Part shown: one piece after another, positions 10,929 through 21,502 of the stretch
Layout: each line of letters begins with the position of its first letter
Position numbering within the stretch: the stretch's first letter is position 1
NCBI RefSeq assembly: GCF_010093595.1
Contig: NW_022985450.1
Coordinates: 517,534-581,533, forward strand
Reading direction: 5' to 3'
Source of the DNA: Mytilinidion resinicola
Taxonomy: Eukaryota > Ascomycota > Dothideomycetes > Mytilinidiales > Mytilinidiaceae
DNA: 64,000 bases
The notes under the pieces: model-generated
What the model saw: only the letters and a program-made list of their open reading frames with translations
Databases searched by the model: none
What the model was told of the DNA's origin: nothing
Translations under genes and position numbers: made by a program

Positions 10929-13378
10929 ATGGGTGATTACAAGCTCTCCGCCTCGCTGCAAGGCCATGAAGACGATGTAGGTCGCGACAAAGGGACAAAG
11001 ACTTGTTCGTCTACTTGCTTCTCTTGAGCTGCAGGCTAACCCATCCGATTGCCAGGTCAGGGGTGTTGTGTTCCCCCACCCGAATTTCGTCGTCTCTGCC
11101 TCGAGAGATGCAACCGTACGCTTGTGGAAACTCCTCCCCCAAACCCCGCCAACCTACGACGACACAATTGTGTCGCATGGAACCGCCTTCGTCAACTCCT
11201 TGGCCTTCGTCCCTCCATCCTCGGAATTCCCAGAAGGTCTCATCGTATCCGGCGGCCAAGACACAATTATAGATGTCAGGCAACCAGCAAAGGCAGGTGC
11301 CGACAATGCTGATGCGTTACTTCTGGGACACGGCCACAACGTTTGCGCCCTAGATGTCAGCGAAGATGGGAAGAAGATCGTCAGTGGCAGCTGGGATAAC
11401 GATGCTCGCATATGGCAAGTGGGGAAGTGGGAAGAATCCACAGTGCTACGAGGACACGGGGCCGCTGTTTGGGCTGTCTTAGCCTACGATAAGGAGACTA
11501 TCATAACTGGTACGAGCTGGACTAGGAGCATCCCCTAATGTCATTGTACGACTTCCGTCGCACCGTTTTACTGACATGCGCATGCCAGGCTGCGCCGACC
11601 AGGCCATTCGTGTGTTCCACACTTCCGGCAAGCTCATCCGACGCCTCAAGGTCGGAGATGTTGTCAGAGCCTTATGCAGACTTCCACCAAAGCATCCGTC
11701 CGGCGCCCACTTTGCGTCATCTGGTAACGACGCTGTCATCCGATTGTGGACACTTGAGGGCCGCGAAGTTGCTCAGCTACACGGACACGAGTCTTTTGTA
11801 TACTCTCTCGCAGCTCTACCAGACGGAAACATCGTCAGCTCATCCGAGGACAGGACCGCCCGCATTTGGTCTAATCAGCAGTGTATACAGACAATCACGC
11901 ATCCAGCGATATCGGTATGGTGCGTTGCGGTATGTCCAGATAATGGAGACATAGTCACAGGGGCGAGTGATCGCATAGTACGGGTATTCAGCAAAGTAAA
12001 GGAGCGACAAGCTGAGGAATCGGCGATCGAGGAGTTCAACGAATCAGTGAGGGCATCGGCAATCCCCCAACAAACCATGCCGAATATCAACAAGGACGCA
12101 TTACCTGGCCCTGATTTCCTAACCTCGAAATCCGGAACCAAGGAAGGCCAGGTCCAAATGATCAAGGAACTCAACGGGGATGTGTGTGCATACACTTGGT
12201 CAACGGCAGCGAGGCAATGGGTGAATGTCGGAACTGTCGTGGAAGGCGCTGGTAGTGACGGCAAGAAAATCTCCCACGAGGGCAAAGATTACGACTTTGT
12301 CTTCGACGTTGACATCGAAGAAGGCAAACCGCCACTGAAACTGCCTTTCAATGTCTCTCAAAATCCTTACGAGGTGGCGCGGAAGTTTTGCGCGGACAAC
12401 AAACTCCCTGTCACCTACCTGGATCAAGTCACGAACTTCATAGTTACCAACACGCAGGGTACAACCATTGGCCAGTCCCAGAATCAGGGCGGCGCGGATC
12501 CATGGGGTACAGAACATCGCTACCGACCGGGGGATGACACACCCGCGCAACCAGCGCCACGGCCCAAACTCCTCCCACAAAAGGAGTACCTGGATATCTC
12601 GACAGCCAATCACAAGGCGATGTTCAAAAAACTCCAAGAATTCAACCAATCTCTCATCGAAGATGGATCCAAAGACGTCTCCCTCAATCCACATGACATT
12701 GAGGTTCTCGACTCTATAGTCACTAAGCTCGAAAAGGGCAAATCTAGCAGCATAGATTCCGACTCCATCTCTCTCGTCCTCAAAATAGCGACGGCATGGC
12801 CGGCTGACAAAGTTTTGCCTGGCCTCGACGTCCTGCGCCTCATAACTGCCTCCTCGGGAACCTGCGTGGAGCAAATCTCCCCTCCACTCCCGCACATCCT
12901 TGCCGATGCCAAGCTCTTCGAACCGTCTACACCACCAAATAACACCATGATGGCCATCAGGGCTTTTGTCAACCTCTTCAAGACCAAATCCGGTCGTGAC
13001 CTCGCAAACGCAGAATTTGAGACTATTCACAAACTCTGCAAACCGTACACCACCTCGACGAACCGTAACACCATTGTCGCACTAACAACTCTCTACATTA
13101 ATTTCGCTGTCTTGCTGAGTGCGCCAGAGACAGCAAACGCAGACCGCGCGCTTACGCTGTTGGACGACTTGAGTGACATTTTGAAGTCAGCCCGCGATTC
13201 GGAGGCCATGTATAGGGCCGTTGTGGCCGCCGGCACGCTGTTTGCGCTGGGAAAGGACTTCTGCGAGGCTGGACGAGACGTCTTTGGGTACGAAGCTGCG
13301 TTGAAGAAAGCGGAAGAGACAGTGAGGGAGCCCAGGATTAGGAATGTGGTCGCGGAGATTAGGGATATGCTTGGATAG
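10929..13378 (+). CDS. DOA1: DOA1/UFD3/PLAA-family ubiquitin-binding WD40 protein
   Basis: Three exons: 10929-10976, 11056-11509 and 11589-13378, 763 aa. The N-terminal half is a seven-bladed WD40 propeller: repeats end in RDATVRLW, WDNDARIW, NDAVIRLW and EDRTARIW. It is followed by the PFU ubiquitin-binding domain (about residues 340-440: YDFVFDVDIEEGKPPLKLPF, FCADNKLPVTYLDQV) and a C-terminal armadillo-like PUL domain that binds Cdc48/p97. In yeast this protein recycles ubiquitin and acts with Cdc48 in ER-associated and ribosome-linked degradation. Length matches fungal orthologues (about 715-790 aa). The first intron falls right after GHEDD, and the ATG context CGATGGGTG starts the canonical MGDYKLSASLQGH. 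Confidence 0.95.
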
Positions 13379-14785
13379 GGTTAGGCGCGGAAACTACGCG
13401 ATCAAGATGAGTGTCAAGGCATGGAACAAGGTATCTGAATTAGCGATGAGCAACGGCCTAGACGCCTTTCCCGAAAATCGGTAACTAGGTATCTCTATAG
13501 AGCGGAGGCATATTGGCATAGTACGGCAGCTTTCACATACGAATACAAACACATCATTCCCAATTTCTTCATTTTCTCACTCAGAGTCTTTCTTTCTCTC
13601 CCCTCTTCTTCCTCGAAGTCATCACTTGAGATTTACGTTGGGTGTTTTCTTTGGTCTGTGACTCCGTCGCGGCTTTTACTCAGTTAGATCATCCAAACTA
13701 TTGGAGGGGATCTGATTCTGCCAAGACAACACAAAAATGCTTGGCATTTTTCGCGTCAATCCTCCACTCTTTCGCGCCTATTTAGTTCACGCTTAGTTAG
13801 GTATAGTATTTTTGGCAGTTTCAACCGCCGGCCTTCCGCGCTCCCAATTATCTACCCGCCAAGCGGGAAAGAGACGCTACGACCGCTTCAATTGAAGGAA
13901 GGTATGTGACGCGCACGGAGTTGCTACGAGGGGGGGTAAGGTGAGTCGGGTTCGTGAAGCACATTTATCAGCTTGAAGGCATTTGAGGGAATTTAGTTTC
14001 ATTGACTACCAAGGGTTTTTCTACTTATGCATGTCATCTCGGCAATGCCGGAATCTCATTAATGTCTGCTTGTCGAGTTCGAAAATAGTGAATATTAGCG
14101 TACCTGTCTGCCTGTCCGCCCAAGAGCGACCTTTTGCTGTTATGGAGATTGGCAATGACCATCCAGAGTCGTTGAGTAAAGTCAGACTTGGTCAGAAGAG
14201 GAAGTAAAAGTCGTGCTAGGGTTTTTGGAGGTGCCCAGGGAGTCAGTTGCGACGTCCGGGAACCATATGGGGGCAGTCGTCTTGATGTTTGCTTGTAATG
14301 TCTTGCAGACTCTGTTGAGGGGAGTAGATGTGTACGCAGAAGCATGAGTGGGGTCGTTCTGGCAGTGCCGTAACAACCAGTCAGAGTCGAATAGCGGGTC
14401 GGAGTTGGTAGCTTAGAAGGAGTAAAAGTCCGGGTCGTGGGTCAACCTGTGGAAGGATCATTATAGTATATCTATACCTAGGATGTGGGGGCTGAGGCTT
14501 CGTTGTAGGGTTTGGTTTCCAGTGGTCATTCATGACGAGACCGTCCCTCGGACATCGTCAACAGCAAAGGTTTTGCCATTGTCAATAACTTGCTAAGGGC
14601 ATGGGTGCGGGTTTATCCGGCATGCTCGCATCCTTTAGAGGAAGTAAAAGTCGTAACAAGGTTCGGCAGCGTAGGTCTTGGGTTTCGTAGTGTAGGTCTT
14701 GGATAGGGGATAGGCCCTGATGTTCCTCTGGGCTTGTAGGTTGGTTTCTGGACCTATCCACTAATGAGCTCGAACGACCCTATGA
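13379..14785. other. Intergenic region with degenerate rDNA pieces
   Basis: The first 600 bp are pyrimidine-rich spacer with no gene. The second half holds three degenerate copies of the 18S rRNA 3' end, described separately. No convincing protein-coding frame is present. Confidence 0.45.
14186..14675 (+). repeat. Three degenerate fragments of the 18S rRNA 3' end / ITS1 junction
   Basis: Copy 3 (14634-14675) holds TTTAGAGGAAGTAAAAGTCG followed by TAACAAGG, which equals the conserved 3'-terminal 18S sequence used for the ITS5 primer (22 identical bases at 14640-14661). Copy 1 (14186-14214) reads ACTTGGTCAGAAGAGGAAGT then AAAAGTCGT. Copy 2 (14401-14463) keeps AGTAAAAGTC and ends with the extreme 18S 3' end (CCTGTGGAAGGATCATTA). 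Spacing is about 220 bp and flanks of copies 1 and 2 are partly similar. No complete rRNA gene is present. They are best read as old rDNA-derived insertions that were duplicated. Confidence 0.75.
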
Positions 14786-16603
14786 TCAACGCCTCCGAGC
14801 TCCCCCGCCAACGGTTTTCATTTCGGCAGCTAGAGAGCTCTGGTTGATACCTTCTTGGTTGCGCTCGTACTTGAGCCGGTCCATGGGCTGCTTCTCCGAG
14901 TTTGACAGGTTGAGTCTGGCAGAGACTAGTTCTGCCGCTTCTTTGGGAGTGAGCTCATGTTGAGCGCTGTCGATACCCTTCTTCTTGCCGAGGAGAATCA
15001 GCTCCAAGTCCAGTTGCAACAACTTCACATGGGCCAATGCGTGGTTTGCAGAGGCACGGATGAGTTGTCTTTCTTCGAGAGCATCTACGTCCGGATCTTC
15101 CCGTCGATCCTCCACGAGCTGGTCCCTGGTATTCGTGATGTCTGCCTCATCCTCTCCGGCCATCTTGATATACCGCTTCAAGACCTCCCTCCGCGGACGA
15201 GCACCTTTGAGGGCTTCCACCTTTTCTCGCGTCATCGTTCGCAGCCCTGAAAATAGTGCGTTCAGGGCCTGCATCTGCCGGAATTGCATGTCAGTCCCGA
15301 GGCCGCACTTTCGGTGATACAGCATCTGGATATGCGCTTGCAAGATCGGCACGTTTCGCTTGTCCTTCTCCTCCAGTGACTTGCCATATGGTCGGTACGT
15401 CGCATTCGACAGCAGATGGAGCCCCGGCTCATGAGTGCGCAGATTATGACCCTCCTGCGGCGCGAACGCCAGGAACGGTTCCGCCTCAAACTGCAGCCGC
15501 AAGCCCTGGCTCTCGTAGTACGCCAGCCGCTCTTTGATCTCCCACTCGCCCCGCTCTAGGGCCATATTGATGAGCTCCGTGTCATCAAGCTCATTGCGCA
15601 ACAAGCCGACGCTCGCTCCGTAGTTCCAGGAATTGTCGACGCGGTAGTTGAAGATTTCGCGCCACTCGTCTCCCGTCAGCGTGCCAATCGGCCTACGCTT
15701 TCCGTTCACCACCACCATGTCTGGTCCCCGCTTCTTGAGACGGTGCATCTCGATCTCGACATCGTACCGGAAGGCCCGCTCGATGAACACCCGCCGCACT
15801 AGAACCAGAATCTGCAGCTTCAAATCCTCCACGCGACGCTTCTCCTCCGGATTGCTGTCCCACGTCCTAGATGCATGGACCTGGCGATCGAGCGCCTTCT
15901 TCTCCTCCAGCCAGCGCGTCTCGCGGATTCTGGACTTTTCGAGCTCCTCCTCCATGCGCCCCCTGTCGTACCAGTCTGGCAGGAAGAGCTGGCGGCGGAT
16001 GACGATCTGGTGGACGCGGTAGCGGGTGTTCTTCTGGTGGCGCGCGCGGAGAAGGTCACTGAGTTCAAGGTCGGGGTCGTGGGTGATAGTAGTTGGAGAA
16101 GTCTGGGATTGAGGCTGTGCGGATGCCGTGGCCAGAGTCGAGGATCGCGATGAGGATGGAGTCGACGATAGAGATGAGAGTGAAGAGGAGGATGCAGTCG
16201 AGTTGGAGACGTGAAAAGCGGTGGTGAGGTTGGTCGGGGCGCCATAGGGGCCTTTGGGCGCTTCGAATTTAGCACGCTTGGAGGTCTTTAACGTGGTGAA
16301 GAAACTCTCTTCTATATTGGTGTCGGCATAGTCTTCTGCATCGTCTTCTACATCGTCTTCTGCGTCGTCTTCTGCATCCTCATCTGGATCATCTTCTGCG
16401 CGGCGTTTCACCCCAGCGACTAGGGTGGATTGAGGAATTGAGGTTGAGCGCAGTTGAGAGGCGGAGGAGGGTGGAGTTGCCAATGCTAGCAAGACATTGG
16501 GAGGTCCTGACGGTCTGACTTGGGGACCGCGCGGGCGGAGGAAGTGGCGCTGTTCTTTAGGAGGTCGGGGCACGTTGATTATGTTCTGCGAGGGCCGACC
16601 CAT
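14786..16603 (-). CDS. Uncharacterised protein with acidic and Ser-rich linker
   Basis: A single long frame. The first credible start is the ATG at 16603 (MGRPSQNIINVPRPPKEQ), giving 605 aa. The frame stays open upstream to 16900 but only from a TTG, with other ATGs at 16864 and 16744. The N-terminal 200 residues are disordered, with an Asp/Glu/Ala run (DDPDEDAEDDAEDDVEDD, about residues 68-86) and a Ser/Thr stretch. The remaining 400 residues are helical and charged (RRVEDLKLQILVLVRRVFIERAFRYDVE...). They contain the block KRRPIGTLTGDEWREIFNYR and are probably the conserved part. No catalytic motif is recognised. A nuclear role is a guess from the basic/acidic composition only. Confidence 0.75.
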   Translation of the reverse strand: MGRPSQNIINVPRPPKEQRHFLRPRGPQVRPSGPPNVLLALATPPSSASQLRSTSIPQSTLVAGVKRRAEDDPDEDAEDDAEDDVEDDAEDYADTNIEESFFTTLKTSKRAKFEAPKGPYGAPTNLTTAFHVSNSTASSSSLSSLSSTPSSSRSSTLATASAQPQSQTSPTTITHDPDLELSDLLRARHQKNTRYRVHQIVIRRQLFLPDWYDRGRMEEELEKSRIRETRWLEEKKALDRQVHASRTWDSNPEEKRRVEDLKLQILVLVRRVFIERAFRYDVEIEMHRLKKRGPDMVVVNGKRRPIGTLTGDEWREIFNYRVDNSWNYGASVGLLRNELDDTELINMALERGEWEIKERLAYYESQGLRLQFEAEPFLAFAPQEGHNLRTHEPGLHLLSNATYRPYGKSLEEKDKRNVPILQAHIQMLYHRKCGLGTDMQFRQMQALNALFSGLRTMTREKVEALKGARPRREVLKRYIKMAGEDEADITNTRDQLVEDRREDPDVDALEERQLIRASANHALAHVKLLQLDLELILLGKKKGIDSAQHELTPKEAAELVSARLNLSNSEKQPMDRLKYERNQEGINQSSLAAEMKTVGGGARRR

Positions 16604-18998
16604 GGCGTGGGTGTGTTTAGCAGTGCACAATTGAGGTTCTGATGTGGTGGTGGGATTTTTGGAGGATGTAGGAGGTTGGGGAGCAGTGGGAGCGCGTTGA
16701 GAGAGGGTGAATTTATAGCTAAAGCGGGAGGTTTTCCACGTCATTTCCTCGGGTCGTCCACGCTTATTGGGGGGCTTCAATAGGTTAACACCGGCTCTAA
16801 TCGCTGAACCCGAAAGCTTTACATTCCGTTTCAAGCTTTTCTTACAAGCATATCGATGTGCCATGAACCAATATCGCCGGTCTGATGCAGGGTCTGACAA
16901 GCTTTCAAGAGGCCAAGTTAGTAAGCAGTGCGCAGGTCTGAATCTTGAATTCAGATAATATACCTTCTGTATTACCTTTCTTCCACAGGTAGGAGGGGTC
17001 TCCAGGGGCTAAGCTAGTGCGCAGCCGATGTAAAATACCGGTGCGATATAGGGTCTAATAAATTCTACATCTCATTCTTGCTTGTACCCTCCCTTTCCTA
17101 CAGTATCCCAGCTATGGCTGAACGAAGAAATGAAAGCCTCAGTGAGCACAAGCGGAGTACGTGACTATAAAATAGGTAATAGGTGACAGTGTCAGAGAAT
17201 CATTTGGAACTACCTGTTAATAGTTTCGTAAGGATGCGAAATTTGGAATACATGACTGAATAGTTCATCGCGGAAGGGCCCCGGAGGAGTGTTGCCAAGT
17301 CTTCGCAGGCAGATGGGGAAATAGAGAGCACGTGACCCTGTAGCCTTAGCGAAAATAAGCGAGAGATGGAAGGTGAGTATCTGAACATATCGGCATGGAT
17401 GGAGTAAGGAACCACACGTCCAAACGAAGAATATGGTGGTTTGATCTAAAATTTGGTAAGTTTGACATCGTAGCGTTGTAAATTGTGGTCAAGTTGAAGG
17501 ACTCAAGGTTTTAATCCGAAGCCTAAGGAACTTTGGGAACGTACGAAATTTACCCCTTCCTCTTTGATACAGGCCGTTCAAGTTGCTTAGACCCTCAATA
17601 CCATAGGCAAATGAAGTGGGTTTGGGATCAACATAGATAGAGGTAGGTTAGGTACTTGACTGGAAGACCTGCAAGCTTTGAAGTATCTAGGTAGCTAGAC
17701 ACCACTACTTGGACTCCTTTCCACGGACATCGCGCAGATGCCACCCTGCTCTTGAGCTCCTCCTGCAGCTGAAAACTAGCAACCTGCAAGTGGCTTAGCC
17801 CTGCATCTCACCGATGAGATGGAAGTATCGAGATCACTCTTCCTCCGCTCGACGTCTCTCCCAATCAGAGTGTATCTGGGTTGTCAGAAGGTTGTCCACC
17901 GGGGTTTTCTGAATCAGGTTGTGTTGTCTTGGCTGTCTGACTGCCCGCCTCCTTGTTCCCGCGATCTTCGACTCCATAAAGCTTCCTGAGGGCCTCATAA
18001 TTGACATATTTCGAAAGCCCGCCGGTACGTGCTTCCAAAAGCTTTCCAGTATCGGCCTGGGAAGAGGTCCCATTGCGCCGAACCGCTGGCCTCATAGTCG
18101 TTACACGCCTGGTCTTCGGTCGTCTTCGCAGTTCATATCGGTCCTGCTTGCTCGTAGTCGGTAGAACCTGAGTTTGAGTGGAATTGCTGCAGCGTGAGGA
18201 GTAAGCCGACCGTAACTAAACCGACGTGAGCGATCCGTTGCAATCGACCTTTTTAGTGGACCTGGACAATCCAATCAAGGACAAGACCAGGGTCCAACCT
18301 GGATTAATCGGGTTGTAATCTAGTGAATTGACCCCGCATATGCGTTTTAGGACGCGTTCTGTGGTTTTTCACGCGTTGTTTTGACCACGCCTCTCCTTAC
18401 TCAAGTACATTACCTGTACAGTAGGAGACTGCCGCATTCTGACGGCTATTACTGGCCCGTATATACGACCACGAATCATAGCTTTGGGAATTAGCGTGCC
18501 GTCCGCCGTTAAATTTACCTCTGCTGCAGACTCCCATTTGGGCTTCCGACTATGTACTCTTACACCAGCCCGTAAATCCCGCCTGATTCTCCACAAGCAA
18601 TACTGGTACGTATTTACACCCCTTGAAGAGGCACGGGAGCTTCATAGCCATGCCACGCAACATCTCCTGTGTCTTTGCAAATTTCTTGCCGCCCCTTGGG
18701 CACCCCTCCTGCCGTGGGTGTGTGCACAGTGAATAATCGGCGTCATTTTGGATCATGTTCCAGACGTTCGGACTTACGCTAACGTGTGTGACTTGAAACA
18801 GGTATTATCAGTCCTTTCCAGTCTCCGGTACCAAGGAACGTATTTGTCGGGGGTATGCCGCTGCGGCAGTAACTCTGCTACCCTACCGTGTGTGTAGGAA
18901 AGCTTCATCGCTATCACGAGTCGACCTCCCATGGATTCACCTAGGCTGACCTACCTGATTTGAAGCAGACTATACTACTTTCCGAGCCACAAGGCAAG
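16604..18998. other. Long interval without a confident gene
   Basis: About 2.4 kb. One minus-strand frame, about 18180 down to 17865, reads like hydrophilic protein (SKYVNYEALRKLYGVEDRG then a polar tail) and follows a possible CAG acceptor. It could be a terminal exon or a relic, but no start or partner exon was found. Around 16890-17040 two related stretches (GCAGTGCGCAGGTCTG and CTAGTGCGCAGCCGATG) suggest a short old duplication. The rest shows nothing. Confidence 0.3.
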
Positions 18999-20953
18999 AT
19001 GCCGAACGGCCAGTACTGCGTGCAAATAGTCGACTCCACGAACACAGCCCTCCCAGAGTATGAACACGATCCTCCAGATGGATACACCACGCGAGGAGGC
19101 TCCAAGAAGAAAATGGATCGAGTTTGGAATGGGTACGGACGTATCGCCTCCACTGAGGGACAACAATTTGGTATCCTCATTGCGGTGCCAGAGGGCATCT
19201 TCCGCCAGACTGCAACCGGCGCAATGGTTTCCATTCGGCTCGATAGTTCCGACACGGGTGAATACTGGACGCTACAAGATACCCGCTTCGTGTCCAAAGA
19301 GCAATGGGAGCCAAAGCGCGGTGGACACAACGGCGTCAAGTACGTCACCATCATGGAGTCCGTCGTGAAGACAGGCCCAGACGTTTTTGAGCGTAAGAGG
19401 TTTGAGTTCGGGGCTGTCAGCAAAGGTAGTAGTGACACTAGTCCTAAGTCTACACGCAAAGGCATGCTAACATACGAATAGCCGTTCGGACAGCGCGCAA
19501 ACTGACTACTCGTGAGGAAGCAGAGCAACTTAGTACCGTGGGAAATATAGTTGTAGAAATGCAGCTGGGCAAGATGGTTCCCGGCGAATCGATGAGGTAC
19601 TTTGGCAGGTCGAGGCGCACGCAAGCACCGTGGAGCATCGCTGCTGATCGCACCATGACGTCGACAAAGAATTGGCAGGACGAAGGGTTGCAGCATTGCG
19701 TTCGGTGAGTCGAGTAATTCCATCTGGTTGGTCTTCATGTGGCAGTTGCTACTCCCTAGCAGTTCGGAATCGAGCTCCCGAATGAATTCTATGGACCTTC
19801 TTTGCTACAGACGAATGCAATTTGTGAGAGAATGTCGAAGCTGACATTACATTAGCCTCATTTCTCTAGGCGAATGCAACGCACCCGAAATGTTGGATGA
19901 CCAGTCCTTCCGCCCCCTGAACGGGGAGAACGGAGGCACCTACACCTTCAACTTCGTCTTTCGACCCCAAGGTAGGTCCAGAGTATTCACCCTCTTACAT
20001 CACCCGTCTGACCTTTTCAAGCGATAGCAGACAAGGAAGGCTGGCGCCTGAAGGACGGGGACAGAGAGCTCCCCGGCATCCCTTTCCCCCGCATTACACC
20101 GGCGAACCAGGAGCCTCCTGGCCACGCTGGTCCCGTTGCCGACCGTGAGGACCCCAGCATACGAAACCGAGAACCCAAGTCGCGCAAGCCACGTACTCCC
20201 CGCCAGCCTACCTTTGCTTTGCGAAATCAAAACCAAGATGAAGACGGTGACGATGATAGCATGAACCTCGAACCCGAGAAGAGCCAGAGTCAGAAGTCGA
20301 AGAAACGCAAAGCAGCATCCGCTCCCACGCGTACTTCAAAGCGCATTCTCGACAGGGCTGCTGCGCATGCTGTGGCAGACAGGCAGGATGCCCCAGTTAG
20401 CGCGTCTGATGCCATGGCTGACGATGAAATCCCGAGGGACGATTTGCAGTCCGTGGCCGCGTTTCCTGTGGACTCAAACCAAGTTATGCCTTCACAGCCA
20501 GCTGGCAACGGCACTGCGTCTGGATCAGCGAACCTGGCTCCTCTCACTACTGAAGCCTCCGAGAGGCCACAGGTGCCCTCGCCACCACGTGGACGTGACG
20601 AAGAGGCGAGTCATCACTCCCGACATGGACCGGATTTAGCTGGCCGTGTGCAGAATGACCGGGATAGCGACATTGAGAGTATCGCAGAATCAATGGCTGC
20701 CCAATCGATCGCTGAGGATGTTACCCTGGAGCAACGCGTCCGCGAGTGGAGCAAGAAGGTACCTATTGCTGATGCCCGCAAGATTGCTCAACTTGAGGTG
20801 GAAAAGGAGAGGTGCGTAGAACGGCAGGCATTCCTGAAGGCGAAACAGGCCGGCCTTGCGGCTAGACAGGCTGGTCTCGAGGCCCAGTATCTCGAGAAGC
20901 GGGCTCAGAGGAAAGGCAACGATCTGAAGCGGCTTCTGGCAGAGCTGAACTAG
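18999..20953 (+). CDS. DUF7918-like fungal protein with C-terminal coiled coil
   Basis: Four exons: 18999-19425, 19482-19704, 19856-19971 and 20028-20953, 563 aa. The N-terminal 250 residues follow the layout I recall for fungal DUF7918 proteins: CVQIVDSTNTALPEYEHD, a core ending FERKRFEFGAV, then QLSTVGNIVVEMQLGK. GGTYTFNFVFRPQ closes the domain. The rest is disordered and basic (KKRKAASAPTRTSKRILDR) and ends in a Glu/Ala/Lys-rich coiled coil from about residue 495. Function is unknown; the basic stretch could be a nuclear localisation signal. The acceptor of intron 2 was taken at 19855, because the nearer CTCTAG at 19870 leads to a stop. The start is the first ATG before the conserved block; an upstream non-coding exon is possible. 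Confidence 0.8.
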
Positions 20954-21502
20954 GAGGCTTGATCTGAAGGGCGGACTGGCTGAGTGTGTTTGCTTGAGTC
21001 GAAATCGGGGTCGTTTCGGTTTCCGTTGAGTTAGCCAGGAGCGTGTTTGAAGGCCTACAGTGGTGTTTCGGCTAGAAATACAACTCTCTGAAGAACGTGC
21101 GATTTGGCTATTCGGGCTGTAATATACTTCTTGTACAGTGCGAATCAGACCGAGTTATTCTGGAAAACCCCATAGTGATGCCACTGCCAGGCGCGCGCCA
21201 TATTCGTACGAAAAATGGAAAAGTGATCCGATAAAATGAAGAACATATATCGGAACCTGAAAAATCACATCACCTTTCTAGCAATACAAGACTGTTAAGG
21301 GTGGAAAAGATCTATATGCTAAAGTGTAAACAATAACAATACTTTCTATCGGGTACTGGTGGTAAAGAAAACATGCATTGTTTTTCCCTCTCTCCGTGGG
21401 GAAGCCAAACCTATTCAAACCCCAAACGATATCCATCCAAATCCTCCGCGATTTCCGAATGAGGCATGCATTAGTATAAACCGTACTTCCACTGTAAGAT
21501 TC
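20954..21502. other. Convergent 3' intergenic region
   Basis: AT-rich spacer between two converging genes, with several AATAAA-like stretches around 21230-21330. No gene was seen. Confidence 0.4.

Noticed and set aside
12200..13030. Antisense open frame of 276 codons inside the DOA1 gene
   Set aside because: It lies wholly opposite a well-conserved coding exon; it is a shadow of codon bias with no domain.
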